64,000 nt of DNA. Source: Gordius sp. MW1 (taxonomy: Eukaryota > Nematomorpha > Gordioida > Gordea > Gordiidae). The translations under genes and the position numbers were made by a program. The notes under the pieces were generated by a model, which was not told where the DNA came from, did no database searches, and saw nothing but the letters and a program-made list of their open reading frames with translations. Below, one piece after another: positions 35,301 to 47,216 of this stretch; position 1 is the first letter of the stretch; every line of letters begins with the position of its first letter. Where the stretch lies: positions 22,640,060 to 22,704,059 of the forward strand of contig OZ038529.1 in NCBI GenBank assembly GCA_964036665.1, read 5' to 3'.

Positions 35301-36308
35301 GGCTGCTTGCAGGTAGATATGAGAGGGTTTAAGATGATGGTTGGGCGGAGGCGGTATAACACTGATTTCGGTCCCAGTGTCTATAAGGAGACGCAGTCCA
35401 GTAGATTTATCCAGAATAAAAAATAAGCGACTCCTTGATAGGCCTATACCAGGTGTCGCTGTTCCTGGCTGGCCGAATGGTTTGACGCTGCGGTCATAGT
35501 GTAGTTACACGGTGATTGGCATTTGGAGGCTTTGTGCCTGAATTGCTGATGGTACCAGCACCAGTCAGGGGGAACATCAGTGGAGGGTCTGGAAGGTGAC
35601 TGAGAACGCCTAGGCGAAAATTTGTCCCTTGTGAGTCGTTTTTGTTGGTCGAGATCCTGGCGTAATGTGTCAATGCTCAGATTGAGTTTTTCAACCATGC
35701 CACGGAGCATTTCCAATTCATTGTTCCTTTTGGAATAATATTTGATAATTGGGGGGTGCGGTATGTCTCGGCGATCCTATCGGCTGATTCAGCTAGCTTG
35801 GATAGAGACTGGTCACCTGCGCAAATGGCTAAAATGCTAGTCATATTGCTGTCCAATTTGTCTAGCCACAGCTGTTTCAGAATAGCCTCGTCCATTTTAG
35901 CTGTACCGAGGAGCGCCTTCATGTGTCTGTAAAGTTGGGAGGGCTTACGGTCGCCCAACTCTACGTTAGTAAGTAGTTCGCGGAATCTTGCTGACTCTGA
36001 CCTGGTTGTACGATCTAAAATGGCTGCTCGAATTGTAGTATAAGGGGATTCCACTGGTATGTTTTCCAAGAAGTCTTGGATTTCAGTGGTCACTTCTTGT
36101 GGAAGGGATTCAACCACATATGCAAGTTTGGAGGCCTCGGATCTTATCCGTCGAATCGTAAACAGAGCTTCGATTTGGATAAACCAAAGGCGGGGGTTTA
36201 AGCGATTGAAAGGGGGTAGTTTGAAAAAAATGGCACTTTCGAGTTGCGCTGGATCTGTTTCCCTGGGGGAATCTTGGGTTAGGTTTGTGTCCATTGAGGG
36301 GTCACCAA

Positions 36309-36638
36309 TTTAACTTTAAGAAAAGGAGGTAATGATAAGTATGAAAAGTTGTTATGTTTGATATACGCGATGATAAGAATAAGCGAATATGGTAACGATG
36401 CTATATTTGATATACGCGATGATAAGTATAATATTTGATATACGCGACGATAAGTATAAGCAAATACGGTAATGATGTTATATTTGATATACGCGATGAT
36501 AAGTATAAGCGAATGGATTTGTTTTGAAAAATAATGCAATATTTGGATGAAGCGATTTGTGGAAATGATGTAATAATAATAACATATGGAGGACAATCCG
36601 CTACATTTCTATTGTCAACTCGCATTTTAATATCCTAC
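36309..36638 (-). repeat. LTR of Gypsy element 2 (5' side)
   Basis: About 330 bp and nearly the same as 31975-32303, including the ATATACGCGATGATAAG internal repeats. Confidence 0.92.
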
Positions 36639-37394
36639 AGAATGAGTTCTGATGGAATAATAAATATTACTAAAGCATATTTATACAGTTACTCAGCCTG
36701 CATAATGAGGTATTTAAATTGGTGGTCAATCAGTTTGAAAAATTAAACAAGTTAAGCTACTCGCGATTTTTAAGCACCCGCCCTAACAATTTTAAATGTA
36801 CAATAGAGTATTTAATGACACCGTAATAGATTAAAACTTAATCATGAGTATTCTAGAATTTTTATGCTTCACCTAATAGTATACCTCCCAAATTTTTGAA
36901 TGTTGACATTATGTGAATACAAGTTTTGTCATATGAATTACTTTTCACATTATAAGCTGGGTTGGCAGGTGCATTTAAATTTACTATATTTCCATAATTG
37001 TGCAATATAAAATAAATACACGCACCTACAATGTATTAGATAAATAACTATTTAATGGCAAAGTTCGTTAGAATGGGAGGGAATTATTTGGAATATAAAT
37101 TTGATTATAATAATTTTTGTCATAAACTTAAATGCGTGCAATTTAAAGTAAACCTTATGTTCTTAATCCTATAATAATGCTGCTTTTATTGTTGTTTTTA
37201 CAACGTTTTGATATGTGAATCCAGTTATCAATTCTGTAAATGATATTATTATAATTAAAAGTCACTCGCACTTGTGGTTTAAAACGCTATAGTAAACATG
37301 CAATAAACACTATTGGCTATATGATGGTATCAATTGACTTAAACGTTTGCCTTAAATATGTTAAGGTCTACTTTGAAGCTTTAGCCAGGGTTAA

Positions 37395-37565
37395 CATGGG
37401 CGTAGCCAGCATTTGGATTAGAGGGGGGCAATAATGATTTAGGTAGAGGCAAAATGTACTTTTTTTGAAATTTTAGCTATAATGTTAATAAATTGCAACA
37501 AATTTTTGATGTTAGAGGGGGGCAGCAGCCCTCCCTACCCCTCCCCCTCCTTGGCTACGCCCATG
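37395..37565. mobile_element. hAT-like MITE, family A
   Basis: A 171-bp copy with ends CATGGGCGTAGCCAGC and TTGGCTACGCCCATG and perfect 8-bp duplications AGGGTTAA (37387-37394, 37566-37573). This is the cleanest family A copy in the window. Confidence 0.95.
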
Positions 37566-40500
37566 AGGGTTAATAAAGGGTCTCAATTTGATCAATTATG
37601 CAACTAAGTCAGCTATAAGCGAACTTATTATTCTCTAAGTCTATTTATAGTTGACAAACACAGTGAATTTGATACAAATGCTATAATTTGCTAGAACATA
37701 AGATTTAATTTTTTATAGTTCAAACTTATATATAGTTTTTTTAGTTTGCACTTTCCATAGAAAATGTTATCTTTATGAATTAATTAATATCTTTATATTG
37801 TCAATGAGATGTCGTGTCGTGCTAAATCTTTAAAAAGTTTGTGTATTAAAGTTTTTCAAAAAATATAAAAATTTGCCATTTGGATTTTTTAACACTTATT
37901 TAATATTTTTAATAAAACATGAGAATTTTATTCAGTATATATTTTTTTTAGAAAGTCGAGACGAGACGAGACCGAGATTTTTCTAGACCGGGACGAGACG
38001 AGATCGAGATTTTCATAATCGCTCCCGAGACGAGACGAGATTTTTTTTTCGAGACCGATACGAGATCAAAACACTAGTCTTCTGGCATTTCCTCGCTAAC
38101 CTGATACGCGTTTTCGTTCGGTTATCTTGACAAGAAATCTGCCGCGTTTTCGGACCCCCTTGTTGAACTCAAACTTGGTTGTGTAACCTGATACAAATGA
38201 GCGCCCACCTAGTTAGACGTGGTGACCATTGTTCCTTGCCCCTTTTGCTCTGATCAAATATATATACTAGGGGTCTATGATCCGTCATAATAATAACGCT
38301 TCGTCCTTGTATATATTCATTGAACTTTTTTAGTCCATAAACCACCCCAAGCGCCTCTCGTTCAATCGTCGAATACCGGCTTTCGCTATCGTTTAACGCT
38401 CTTTAAGCATAGGCCACCATTCTCCAATTCTCCCCTGGTGCTCGTTGCTGTAAGATGGGTTCTAACCCTGTACCAGAGGCGTCTACGACCAGGCCAGTGT
38501 CCCAATCTCCATTAGTATGCCAGTACGAGGGCTTTCGTAAGCGCGGACTTGATGGCTTCGAATGCGCTTTGTTGTTCTCCACCCCTGTGGTACATAACGT
38601 TTTTTTCATGAGTTTCTGAATCGGGTGTACAATTTTGGCGTAGTCCTTAATGAACTAAAATATGCTGTTAAGTTAACCCATAGAAGGATTTTACTTCGTT
38701 TTTGTTTGTTAAATTTTTCCACTGCTTGACTAGTTCGGCTTTATTGTAGTTGATATGAATCCCCTTGTTACTTATTACGTATCCCAAAAAATACTTCCTT
38801 TGCCCACAAGGTGCTCTTGGAAATGTTTGGCACGAACCCCCACTTTTATAACGTTTCTAGGACTTTGAGTAACCGCTCAGTGTGGATTTCTTCCGTTTCC
38901 CCTGCAATTAGTATATCATCGATGTATACCGCTACCCCCTCCATGCCTCCTAATATTTGATCCATTGTTTTTTGGAAAATAGCCGCGGCACAATTTAAGC
39001 CTCACGGCATCCGGTTAACTCTAAATAAGTCATTGTGGGTGGAGATGGTCAATCGTTGGCTCGTCTCTGGACCTAATTCAAGCTTTAGGTACGCCTTAGT
39101 TAGGTCCAGCTTCGTAAAACAACACGCGTTATCGAGTTTATTTGATAAATCGTCGATTTTGGGCAAGGGGTACGTACAACAAACCTTGTGCGAATTATTT
39201 ATCGTAAACCGGTAGTCTATACATAATCGTAGACTCCCATCGCTTTTTTTACGGGTACCACTGGACTGGCCCATCTTGAGAAATCGATTGGTTCCTTATT
39301 GAGAGGCGGCCTAGACGACTTAAAGTGGCTAAGATGTTTCTGTCTCGCTTTATGGGGGAAATCAAAGAAACTACTTTGGGTTAAGTTTAACGAAAACAAT
39401 TGGGTGAAGCATCCTATCCCGAACCCAACAACGCCCGGATACGTTGACAAAACCCTCTCCCCTAGCAAGCTTGAAGGGTATGGTGCGTTTTAATTTTATG
39501 GTCAACGACAAAATCACATCGAAAAGACCGAACCGGAAGACGATCCTGAAAACGTTCAACAATACAGTGCTATTCGTAAGTCCAAACAATGGACAGCGGT
39601 CAACAACTCAGATCCGACGACCGTGCTTAGATGTCAACAATTGGGTCGGAGGAGGTTATCGTGAAGGGTATGGTGTTGTAGTTGTGTACTACACGATTGA
39701 TCTCATCGATTAATTACGCCTAGTACGAAGCATTGATTCGGTGAACTCACACACACAAACCCCCCCCCCCCCCCTCATCATCTATCTCTTATTTATTAAA
39801 GTATACGCGTCTTATTGTATAGGCGTAGCTCGTAGTTTTTTGTTGACGCGTAGGAATACATATATGATACATCACATGATTGAGATATCAATCCGCGTTA
39901 TTTCAATGTTAGATTAGATTCTTTTGTTCAATCATGTCATTTCGTACTTATCTTGATTCCTTCGCGATATTCATTGGGTATAATTATTATATATAATTAA
40001 AGGATAAGTGCGGGGATACGGGAATGCCCTCTTTTAACGGTACTTCCACCGTTATTCCCTTGACTGCTTTCGAAAATTCGTTTAGCTGGCCATCCCATTG
40101 CTTTATCACGTGCTGGATCGCGGACTTGATATCCTTCGGTCTTCTTACGTAATTGACCGCTAACCGTTCCGCCGCAGCTCTCGAGTTCCAACGTATTCGA
40201 CGCTTCGGGCTCGAATTCTTGGATCCAATCGATCCCGCACGTCGGCGGCCCAGCTACGTCTGCTAACAATAACGACAGCTGTTTCCTCGTGTTACCCATT
40301 CGGACATCGGCTTGTACCTCGGCTAGGAACTTTATTTCCTCGTGGCCATATGCGTACACCGTCGGGACGGGCTCCTTGTTGCGTGGGATCTCCTTCGCCC
40401 ATCTTCGCGCCGGTATTATCGATACCGTAGCGCCCGTATCGAAGATACATTGAAACAATTCGTTATCAATATATATATCTACTGTTAACACATCTAAAGC

Positions 40501-41111
40501 ATGTTTTAACCTGGGAATCCGGACCGGCCCAGGCCACGCTTCTCGTTTCGCCACTACGCTCCACGCCTCTTCAGACCCGTCCTGCAAGGTGCTTAGCCCC
40601 CCATTTATCGTCTCGGCCGTTAACGCCAGCGCTCGTAGGCGGTCCCATTTGATGTCATTTTCTGCCAACAGCCTTGTCTGTAAGCTTCTATCGCGTAATC
40701 CTATAATGAATTGGTCAACAACTGTTCTGCAATTCTTCGTTCCCGAAGTTGCAGCTGTTAGCTCCGGCCTTGATTCTATTTGCGTACACGTCTATCGTCT
40801 CTCCCTGGCCTTGTCGAACCTTTGAGAATTCATACCTCTTTGCCCTCTCGCATGAATTCCTCGGGAATAATTCTCTTAGCCGCTTTTTAGCATCTTCATA
40901 GGTAATTTCTGTCAAATCTTGAGGTCTATAGTCCTCTAATATTAATTAGAATGTCTCCCCATTGATGCTGGTTAATAGTAGAGCCGCTTTTCTCTCGTCT
41001 GTCTCAGGCTTATTGCTCCTTAGGAATAGCTCAAATTGTGTTATAAAAGCGTCGATGTTCTCCGATATTTTATACTTCTGCATCTCCGCGTATTCTACTT
41101 CACGTCGCCAC

Positions 41112-41292
41112 TGTTAGGGACTGGGAATATTATTTAATACACGTTACGAAGGAATACAAAAATGGAAAGTGAGTAAAACGTGTATATCAAACGCATATAT
41201 ACGTTACAACCAATTAACGGTAATTTGATTCACAACACATCGGTAAATAACGTATCCCCTGAGGCACTCCGCACTCCAATTACCTCTCTACA
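41112..41292 (-). repeat. LTR of Gypsy fossil 1 (5' side)
   Basis: 181 bp, matching 30068-30248. On the minus strand it is followed by GTGGCGACGTGAAG, a plausible primer-binding region. Confidence 0.9.
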
Positions 41293-42004
41293 ATTAGTCT
41301 ATGCTAATTGATACTTTCTCAATAGCAATTACACAGGTCTACGAAAAATCATCCTGAAATCGGACCTATAATTCTGATAGACGCTTTGACGCTGAATAAT
41401 AATCTGTTTTTTTTGCAAAACTTCCAATTTTTTAAGTAAACGAGGTTAAAGGTCCCATTTTAAACTTTTTCGAGGCTACATTGTTATTGCATTTTTAATT
41501 TATACTGTGAAATATATCTATGGGTTAGAATATTATCTATAAGTCCATTTTTTAAGTTTTTTGTTTCACCTCTATTTATAAATTAAATTCAGTATAGGTG
41601 AGCCCCTTTCCCTTTTTAAAATTCGTACATCTATGATTGGAAATCGGAGTACATTAAAGTACATAGTTTTCTCCTCCACCATGTATGCTTGAATAGATAT
41701 GAGGGCGGGAGTATTGTTTTCTTGTATTATCTTGTCACTTTTTAATTTGATAGTTATCCCAAGTTCTTATCCGAAAAAATCTGAAAATAACATAAAATTG
41801 TTTACAAAATATGGCAATATTACTGCTAATTTAAAAAACAACATTTCGGGCGAAGTAGTTCGGGCAGCTCTAATATTTCGGGTATGGTCAAACAAACATT
41901 TAAAAGAGGTTGGGCGGGCCCGGGGGGTAGCTTAGTTATAAAATTAAATTGGCCTGATTCGGGCCGAAATTTTTCGACAAATCTAATATCTGTTGAGATT
42001 TGCC
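41293..42004. other. Spacer with one small ORF of unknown status
   Basis: An ATG-started frame at 41699-41935 begins MRAGVLFSCIILSLFNLIVI, which looks like a signal peptide. The following residues match nothing I recognise, and the frame runs toward a MITE. I saw no splice context or homologue, so I do not call it a gene. Confidence 0.35.
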
Positions 42005-42399
42005 CTTTCAAATCAACTGGGAAACGTCCAACTGAACAAAAACCTCTTAATCTCATCGAATCTCACCAAACTATATCACTTCATCGTTTAAATTGACTTT
42101 AAAAGCTAACATATTATACAATTTTTAATCTAATATACTATTCTATTAAATTCTTATATCTAAGATTAATATATATTGTGTTCTTACCTTACAAAAAAAA
42201 TACAATATTATCCATTTATACTCCAATATAAAATAATCTAAGATATAAGAATTTAATAGAATAGTATATTAGATTGTAAATTGTATAATATGTTAGCTTT
42301 TAAAGTCAATTTAAACGATGAAGTAATATAGTTTGGTGAGATTAGATGAGATTAGGAGGTTTTTGTCCAGTTAGACGTTTCTCAGTTGACTCGGATTCG
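42005..42399. mobile_element. MULE-type MITE with long inverted arms
   Basis: Inverted arms of about 165 bp: TCAACTGGGAAACGTCCAAC at the left and its near-complement ending TTGACTCGGATTC at the right, continuing through AATCTAATATACTATTCTAT. The flanking 9-mers AGATTTGCC and GGATTTACC match at seven of nine positions. The ends match those of the FLYWCH MULE at 48734-53838, so it is probably its non-autonomous derivative. Confidence 0.85.
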
Positions 42400-43359
42400 G
42401 GATTTACCTAGCTGTAGAAGTCGTATATTGACGAATGACGAAGCGATGGCTACACCTACCATTAATTTTAGTATGCGCAGCCATTTTCAAAAATGCGTTT
42501 CTTATAATTACCATTTTCCGATAAACAAATGTTCGTATTATGATATCGTTGTTTACAAATAAATTGCGCAATTTTTTTTTGTTTAATTTCAATCGCCTAG
42601 GGTTATTCAATTGTCTAAAGATGGTAAGTACAATTTTTTAAAAAGTATTATATCGCTATAGAAAGGAACTTTTGGACATTTTTTAAATCAATATTTGATT
42701 TTCTGAAAGCTTAGGCAGAAAATGAAAACAAAATGTTCACCAATTTGTCATTAGACAAAGATGAATATGCCCAAAAAATAATAACAAGATTTAAATAAAG
42801 ATCAATAAAATATTGATGTGTTAAAGTGGGGAAAAAGTAAGATTTGCACAAATCAAAGAACAGCAAAAAATATTTTCAAAATTTCTAGAGGTAATATTTA
42901 AAATGGTGATTTTTAAACTATTTTCTGTAGGTGGTATTCATTGATATGTATTTCATTGGTATTAAATATTTCAAAGCTAATATGTTAGAGCGTAGAGTCC
43001 CTAAAATCTTCAGAATGGCAAGTAACATAAATTTTATTGTTTTAAATTTATAATTAAGATGTATGCAATCCTCAACAATCCAACATAGATACTAATAAGT
43101 ATGATGTTAGTGATTCTCAATATCCCTTTCTAAAAGTAATTACTTTTAAACTGTTGTAACTTTTTAGGTATTGGAAATAGTAGAGTCTATTAAAATGCCT
43201 CCAAAGTTTAGGAAAGGCAATGGTAGATTGAAAAAGGTCAATATATATTAGAGCTTTCCATATTTCACGTTTTTCAAATCTTTAAAAGAGAAGTGACAAC
43301 AACAAAAAGATCCTTCAGTGATTCAATGTAAATTGGTCAACAAAGTTTTAAGGTCATAG

Positions 43360-43614
43360 GTGCATGCAAAAAATCCAACACATTACCAAGTATTATATGA
43401 ATCATTAGTCAATTTAAATTTTCCACGGGTTACAACATATTTTGAGACAAAGTGGCACCCAATTAGAGAAGAATGGTCTTTTGGATTTAGAAAATGTAAT
43501 TTGAACTTTTTAAACTATACAAACAATAGACTAGAAAGTCACAACAGACCTTTAAAAACTATCATTAAAAAATATTCATCGTTAAATCAATTTTTCTCAA
43601 ATTATCTCACATGA
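43360..43614 (+). pseudogene. MULE transposase C-terminal fragment
   Basis: Reads YFETKWHPIREEWSFGFRKC, then LNYTNNRLESHNRPLKTIIK. It fits the end of the MULE/SWIM-type transposase core, where the third acidic residue lies in NNxLExxNxxLK. It is preceded by poorly coding sequence and ends at a stop, so most of the transposase is gone. It is of the same family as, but clearly diverged from, the transposase at 49085-51854. Confidence 0.7.
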
Positions 43615-44339
43615 ATGATCTATACATTTTGATATTATAATTTATGGTTAATAAAAGATGCATTTTATACTAATTACAATCTTTTATCAATTTATTAGTG
43701 TATTTATCAATAAAATTAAATAAGAACTTAGAAATATATACAATTATCATTTTTATATTTTTTAGAATAGTGCAAAAAACTCTTCCACCTGTGTTGTAAT
43801 TTCCAAATTTACTAAAATGATCTATACATTTTTAATAAGGTCAGCTTTATCAATAAAATTAAATAAGAACCTAGATATATATACTAGTGTTGTAAAAACG
43901 GCTGGCTGGTTTTTCCCAGCGTATTGCTAAGCTTAGTTGTTGGCGTTTTTTTTCACCCAACCTTTTCAGTGTTAGGTGAATTTTCTTGGGAGGGCTTTGG
44001 CGTTTTCGTAAAAAACATCCAAAGCGTTTTAAGTGTTTTTTTGGGGGCACCTTTGGCGTTTAGGTTTGGGTGTATTAAACAGCTAAAGGGATTGGGTGGA
44101 TAATATTATTAACCTTTTGGTTTGGTTTTGGTCGTTTTGGGTGGGGATGCAAATATATCAATTTGTTGTTCATCATATTTGATTTAGATTTAGGTAATGA
44201 ACTTTTAATTTAAGAAAATAAAAATAAATGTATCATGACGTCACAATCTAGTAAATTCAGTAAATTATAGTTAATTATTATACATTATAGAAGTAGGTAG
44301 TGAATCAATATGTTTTATTTATGAAAAAAAAATTTGTAA

Positions 44340-45012
44340 AGATTTGCCCCCCCCCCTTTTATTTTTTACCCTCTTTCTCACCTGGGGAAGAACGGCGGGC
44401 AGATGGGGTGTTTGCCCCCCCCCCCTTATTTTTTACCCTCTTTCTCACCCGGGGGGGGGGGGGGGGGCAGGGGGGTGTTTTGCCCCCCTCCCCCCTAAAT
44501 TTTTACCCTCTTTCTGATGCGAGGGAGAGGGGGGTGTTTTGCCCCCCCCCCCTTATTTTTTACCCTCTTTCTGATGCGAGGGAGAGGGGGTGTTTTGCCC
44601 CCCCCCCCAATTTTTTACCCTCTTTCTAATGCGGGGGAGAGGGGGGCATGGGGGGTGTTTTGCCCCCCCCCCCAATTTTTTACCCTCTTTCTGATCCGGA
44701 GGAGAGGGGTGCAGGGGGTGTTTTGCCCCCCCCCCTAATTTTTTACCCTCTTTCTGATGCGAGGGAGAGGAGAGTGTTTTGCCCCCCCCCACTAATTTTT
44801 TACCCTCTTTCTGATGTGGGGGAGAGGGGGGGGCATAGGGGGTGTTTTGCCCCCCCCCTAATTTTTTACCCTCTTTCTGATGCGGGGGAGAGGGGGGCAG
44901 GGGTTTTTTTTGTCCCCTCCTAATTTTTTACCCTCTTTCTGATGCCGGGAAGAGGGGGGGTGAATCGCCCCTCTTCTTATTTTTTACTCTCTTTCTCACC
45001 CGGGGGGGGGCA
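44340..45012 (+). repeat. Minisatellite, left arm (about 62-bp units)
   Basis: About 11 units of TTTTTTACCCTCTTTCTGAT followed by GCGGGGGAGAGGGGGG, GTGTTTTG and a run of 8-11 C. G-runs and C-runs alternate on the same strand. Confidence 0.95.
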
Positions 45013-46314
45013 GAAAGCCCTTTTAAACCCTTTCAAACTATTTTTGTGAATTTTTGCGGTCACAGTGGTGACAAATGTCATAATCAACATTCTCTATTGA
45101 AATTAATATTTTTTTTGAAAATAGTCTTATTATATGACTGAAAGATGTTCTACTATTATAAAAAATATTTTTGGGATTTGCGGCGGTCACAGTGGTGACA
45201 AATGTCTTAATCAACATTTTCTATTGAAATTTTTTTTTTGAAATTTGACTTATTATATGACAAAGATTTTCTAATATTCGAAAATATATTTTTGAAGATT
45301 TGCGTCAACAATTGTCTTAATATACCATATCAATTAAAATAAATTTTTTTAATTTAACTTCATTTAAGAAATAAGCTGTATTATTAAATATAATATTAAT
45401 ATGAAATTTTACCAGTTTAAAAAAATTTGCCATCATGGGTTAGTAAGTTTTACTATTTAAGTTATCTAGGCATTTAATGGAAAAACTTGGTATTTCCAAA
45501 AAGCATATCATGCTATTAATTACTATGCTTTCACAAGGCACCAACACTCTACGTCCTGTTGACTTAGACCTCGCGTTTACAGGATCATAAAAAATATCGG
45601 ACTTTTCTGAGTAACAAAAATGAGTTAAGCATCTTAATTTAAATTATTGCTTATTATTTAATTATAACCTTAATTTTCTAATTGCTTATGACTTAATTAG
45701 TAGTTGACATAACAAAAAAAAAGGTTAATTTTCATTTATTTTATTTATAATAATATGATTCGCAACTTCTACATACATTGATATGTTGTACGTTAAAAAG
45801 AAATGAATGTAAAATGATGTAATAAAGACCCTAGCCAGCCCACGCCACACCATGCCTTGTTGTGCCATGATTTTTTTATATATTTAGTTTAGTACTTAAC
45901 TTAAATCTGATAGGTTTAAATCTGGTTTTGCGCATGCTTGCATTGCAACGAGAGAAGGGAGAGAGAGGGTGGATTAGTACATGAACATGTACATACTACA
46001 TGGGAGTGGTGATATGTCGAGTCGCGCGGGATGCCGTTCTCTGATATTGAAAATATAGTTTAAATATAAAATAAAAGGGACATTATATAATTAATAAGTC
46101 TTTATCTTTTACAAGAGGCGAGGAATTCAAAATATATTTGAAATTAAATTTTGCGATTAAAATGGCTATTGCCGGGAATATTTAGAGGGGGATCTGTTAG
46201 CTGTCATTAATTTAGAATGAATTAAAATATTAATTTTTAATTGAAGGATTGAATTCAAAATCTGCTCTCTGGCCAGATAAATCTCACTTTATAATCGTTT
46301 TCTATTTATTGAAA

Positions 46315-47216
46315 ACACCCCACCTGCACGCCTCTCCCCCGCATCAGAAAGAGGGTAAAAAATTAGGGGGGGGGGGCAAAACTATCCCCATGCCCCCCCC
46401 CTCTCCCCCGCATTAGAAAAAGGGTAAAAAATTGGGGGAAGGGGCAAAACACCCCCATGCCCCCCTCTCCCCCACATTAGAAAAAGGGTAAAAAATAAGG
46501 GGGAGGGGGGCAAAACACCACCCATGCCCCCCCCCCTCTCCCCCTGATCAGAAAGAGGGTAAAAAATTAGGGGGGGGGGGCGCAAAACACCCCCTATGCC
46601 CCCCCCCTCTCCCCCGCATTAGAAAGAGGGTAAAAAATTGCCGCCCCCCTCTCCCCTACATCAGAAAGAGGGTAAAAAATAGGGGGGGGGGGCAAAACAC
46701 CCCCCATGCCCCCCCCCCTCTCAACCCTGATCAGAAAGAAAGTGAAAAATTAGGGGGAGGGGCGCAAAACACCCCCTATGCCCCCCCCCTCTCCCCCGCA
46801 TTAGAAAGAGAATAAAAAATTGGGGGGGGGGGCAAAACACCCCCCATGCCCCCCCCTCTCCCCACATCAGAAAGAGGGTAAAAAATAAGGGGGGGGGGCT
46901 AAAACACCCCCTATGCCCCCCCCCTCTCCTCCGGATCAGAAAAAGGGTAAAAAATTAGGGGGGGGGGGGAAACACCCCCCATGTTCCCCTCTCCCCCGCA
47001 TTAGAAAGAGGGTAAAAAATTAGGGGGGGGGGGGCAAAACACCTCCCATGCCCCCCCCCCCCGCATTAGAAAGAAGATAAAAAATTAGGGGGGGGGCATG
47101 CCCCCCCCCCGGGTGAGAAAGAGGGTAAAAAATAAGGGGGGCAAACACCCCACCTGCCCGCCGTTCTTCCCCAGGTGAGAAAGAGGGTGAAAAATAAGGG
47201 GGGGGGGGCAAATCTT
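46315..47216 (-). repeat. Minisatellite, right arm (inverted)
   Basis: About 13 units in the opposite orientation: CCCCCCCTCTCCCCCGCAT, CAGAAAGAGGGTAAAAAAT, then 8-12 G and CAAAACACCCC. It can pair with 44340-45012. Confidence 0.95.

Larger units (their letters stand above)
31975..36638 (-). mobile_element. Ty3/Gypsy element 2, young copy nested in the hAT element
   Basis: LTRs of about 330 bp (31975-32303 and 36309-36638) are roughly 98 percent alike, and 5-bp duplications AGAAT flank the element (31970-31974, 36639-36643). Read on the minus strand, after the 5' LTR comes TGGTGACCCC, a likely primer-binding region, then gag (about 35.4-36.3 kb), protease region (about 35.0-35.3 kb, GADFLSNF), reverse transcriptase (about 34.2-34.9 kb, with the [11 protein letters not shown] catalytic motif), RNase H (about 33.7-34.15 kb) and integrase (about 32.6-33.5 kb, with HHCC zinc finger and HPQANGMVERFH). 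Near-identical LTRs mean a recent insertion. The copy looks nearly complete in layout but carries several breaks. Confidence 0.93.
31545..38076. mobile_element. hAT element with CGAGACGAGAC motifs, nested in Gypsy fossil 1
   Basis: The left end TAGTGATGCGGAAAACCC and the right end (read inward) TAGTGTTTTGATCTCG are inverted. Perfect 8-bp duplications GTCTTCTG flank it (31537-31544, 38077-38084). Subterminal zones repeat CGAGACGAGACGATACGAG and its relatives. Without the nested Gypsy element and MITE it is under 1.8 kb, and it has no visible transposase. The AT-rich stretch 36644-37394 belongs to its interior and holds nothing else I can name. Confidence 0.9.
30068..41292 (-). mobile_element. 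Ty3/Gypsy fossil 1, split by a hAT insertion
   Basis: LTRs of 181 bp (30068-30248 and 41112-41292) begin TG and end CA and differ at a few percent of positions. The flanking 5-mers GTTAG and ATTAG match at four of five positions. Read on the minus strand, the parts are a gag region (about 40.5-41.1 kb), an aspartic protease (active-site motif DTGATVSIIPARRW, about 40.4 kb), reverse transcriptase (about 38.7-39.4 kb), RNase H (about 38.1-38.6 kb) and, beyond the insertion, integrase (about 30.7-31.4 kb) with the motif HPASNGLAEKYVRL. A G-run just before the 3' LTR fits a polypurine tract. It is broken in many places. The hAT element 31545-38076 lies between RNase H and integrase. It is moderately old. 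Confidence 0.9.

Noticed and set aside
41699-41935. Small secreted protein with a signal peptide
   Set aside because: Only the hydrophobic start is suggestive; there is no homologue, no splice context, and chance frames of this length are common in such AT-rich DNA.
44300-44923. Proline-rich and glycine-rich open frames on both strands
   Set aside because: They are produced by C-runs and G-runs of a minisatellite in the hAT foldback; all frames are open for the same trivial reason.
46382-47211. Proline-rich minus-strand frames
   Set aside because: Same minisatellite, in the inverted arm.
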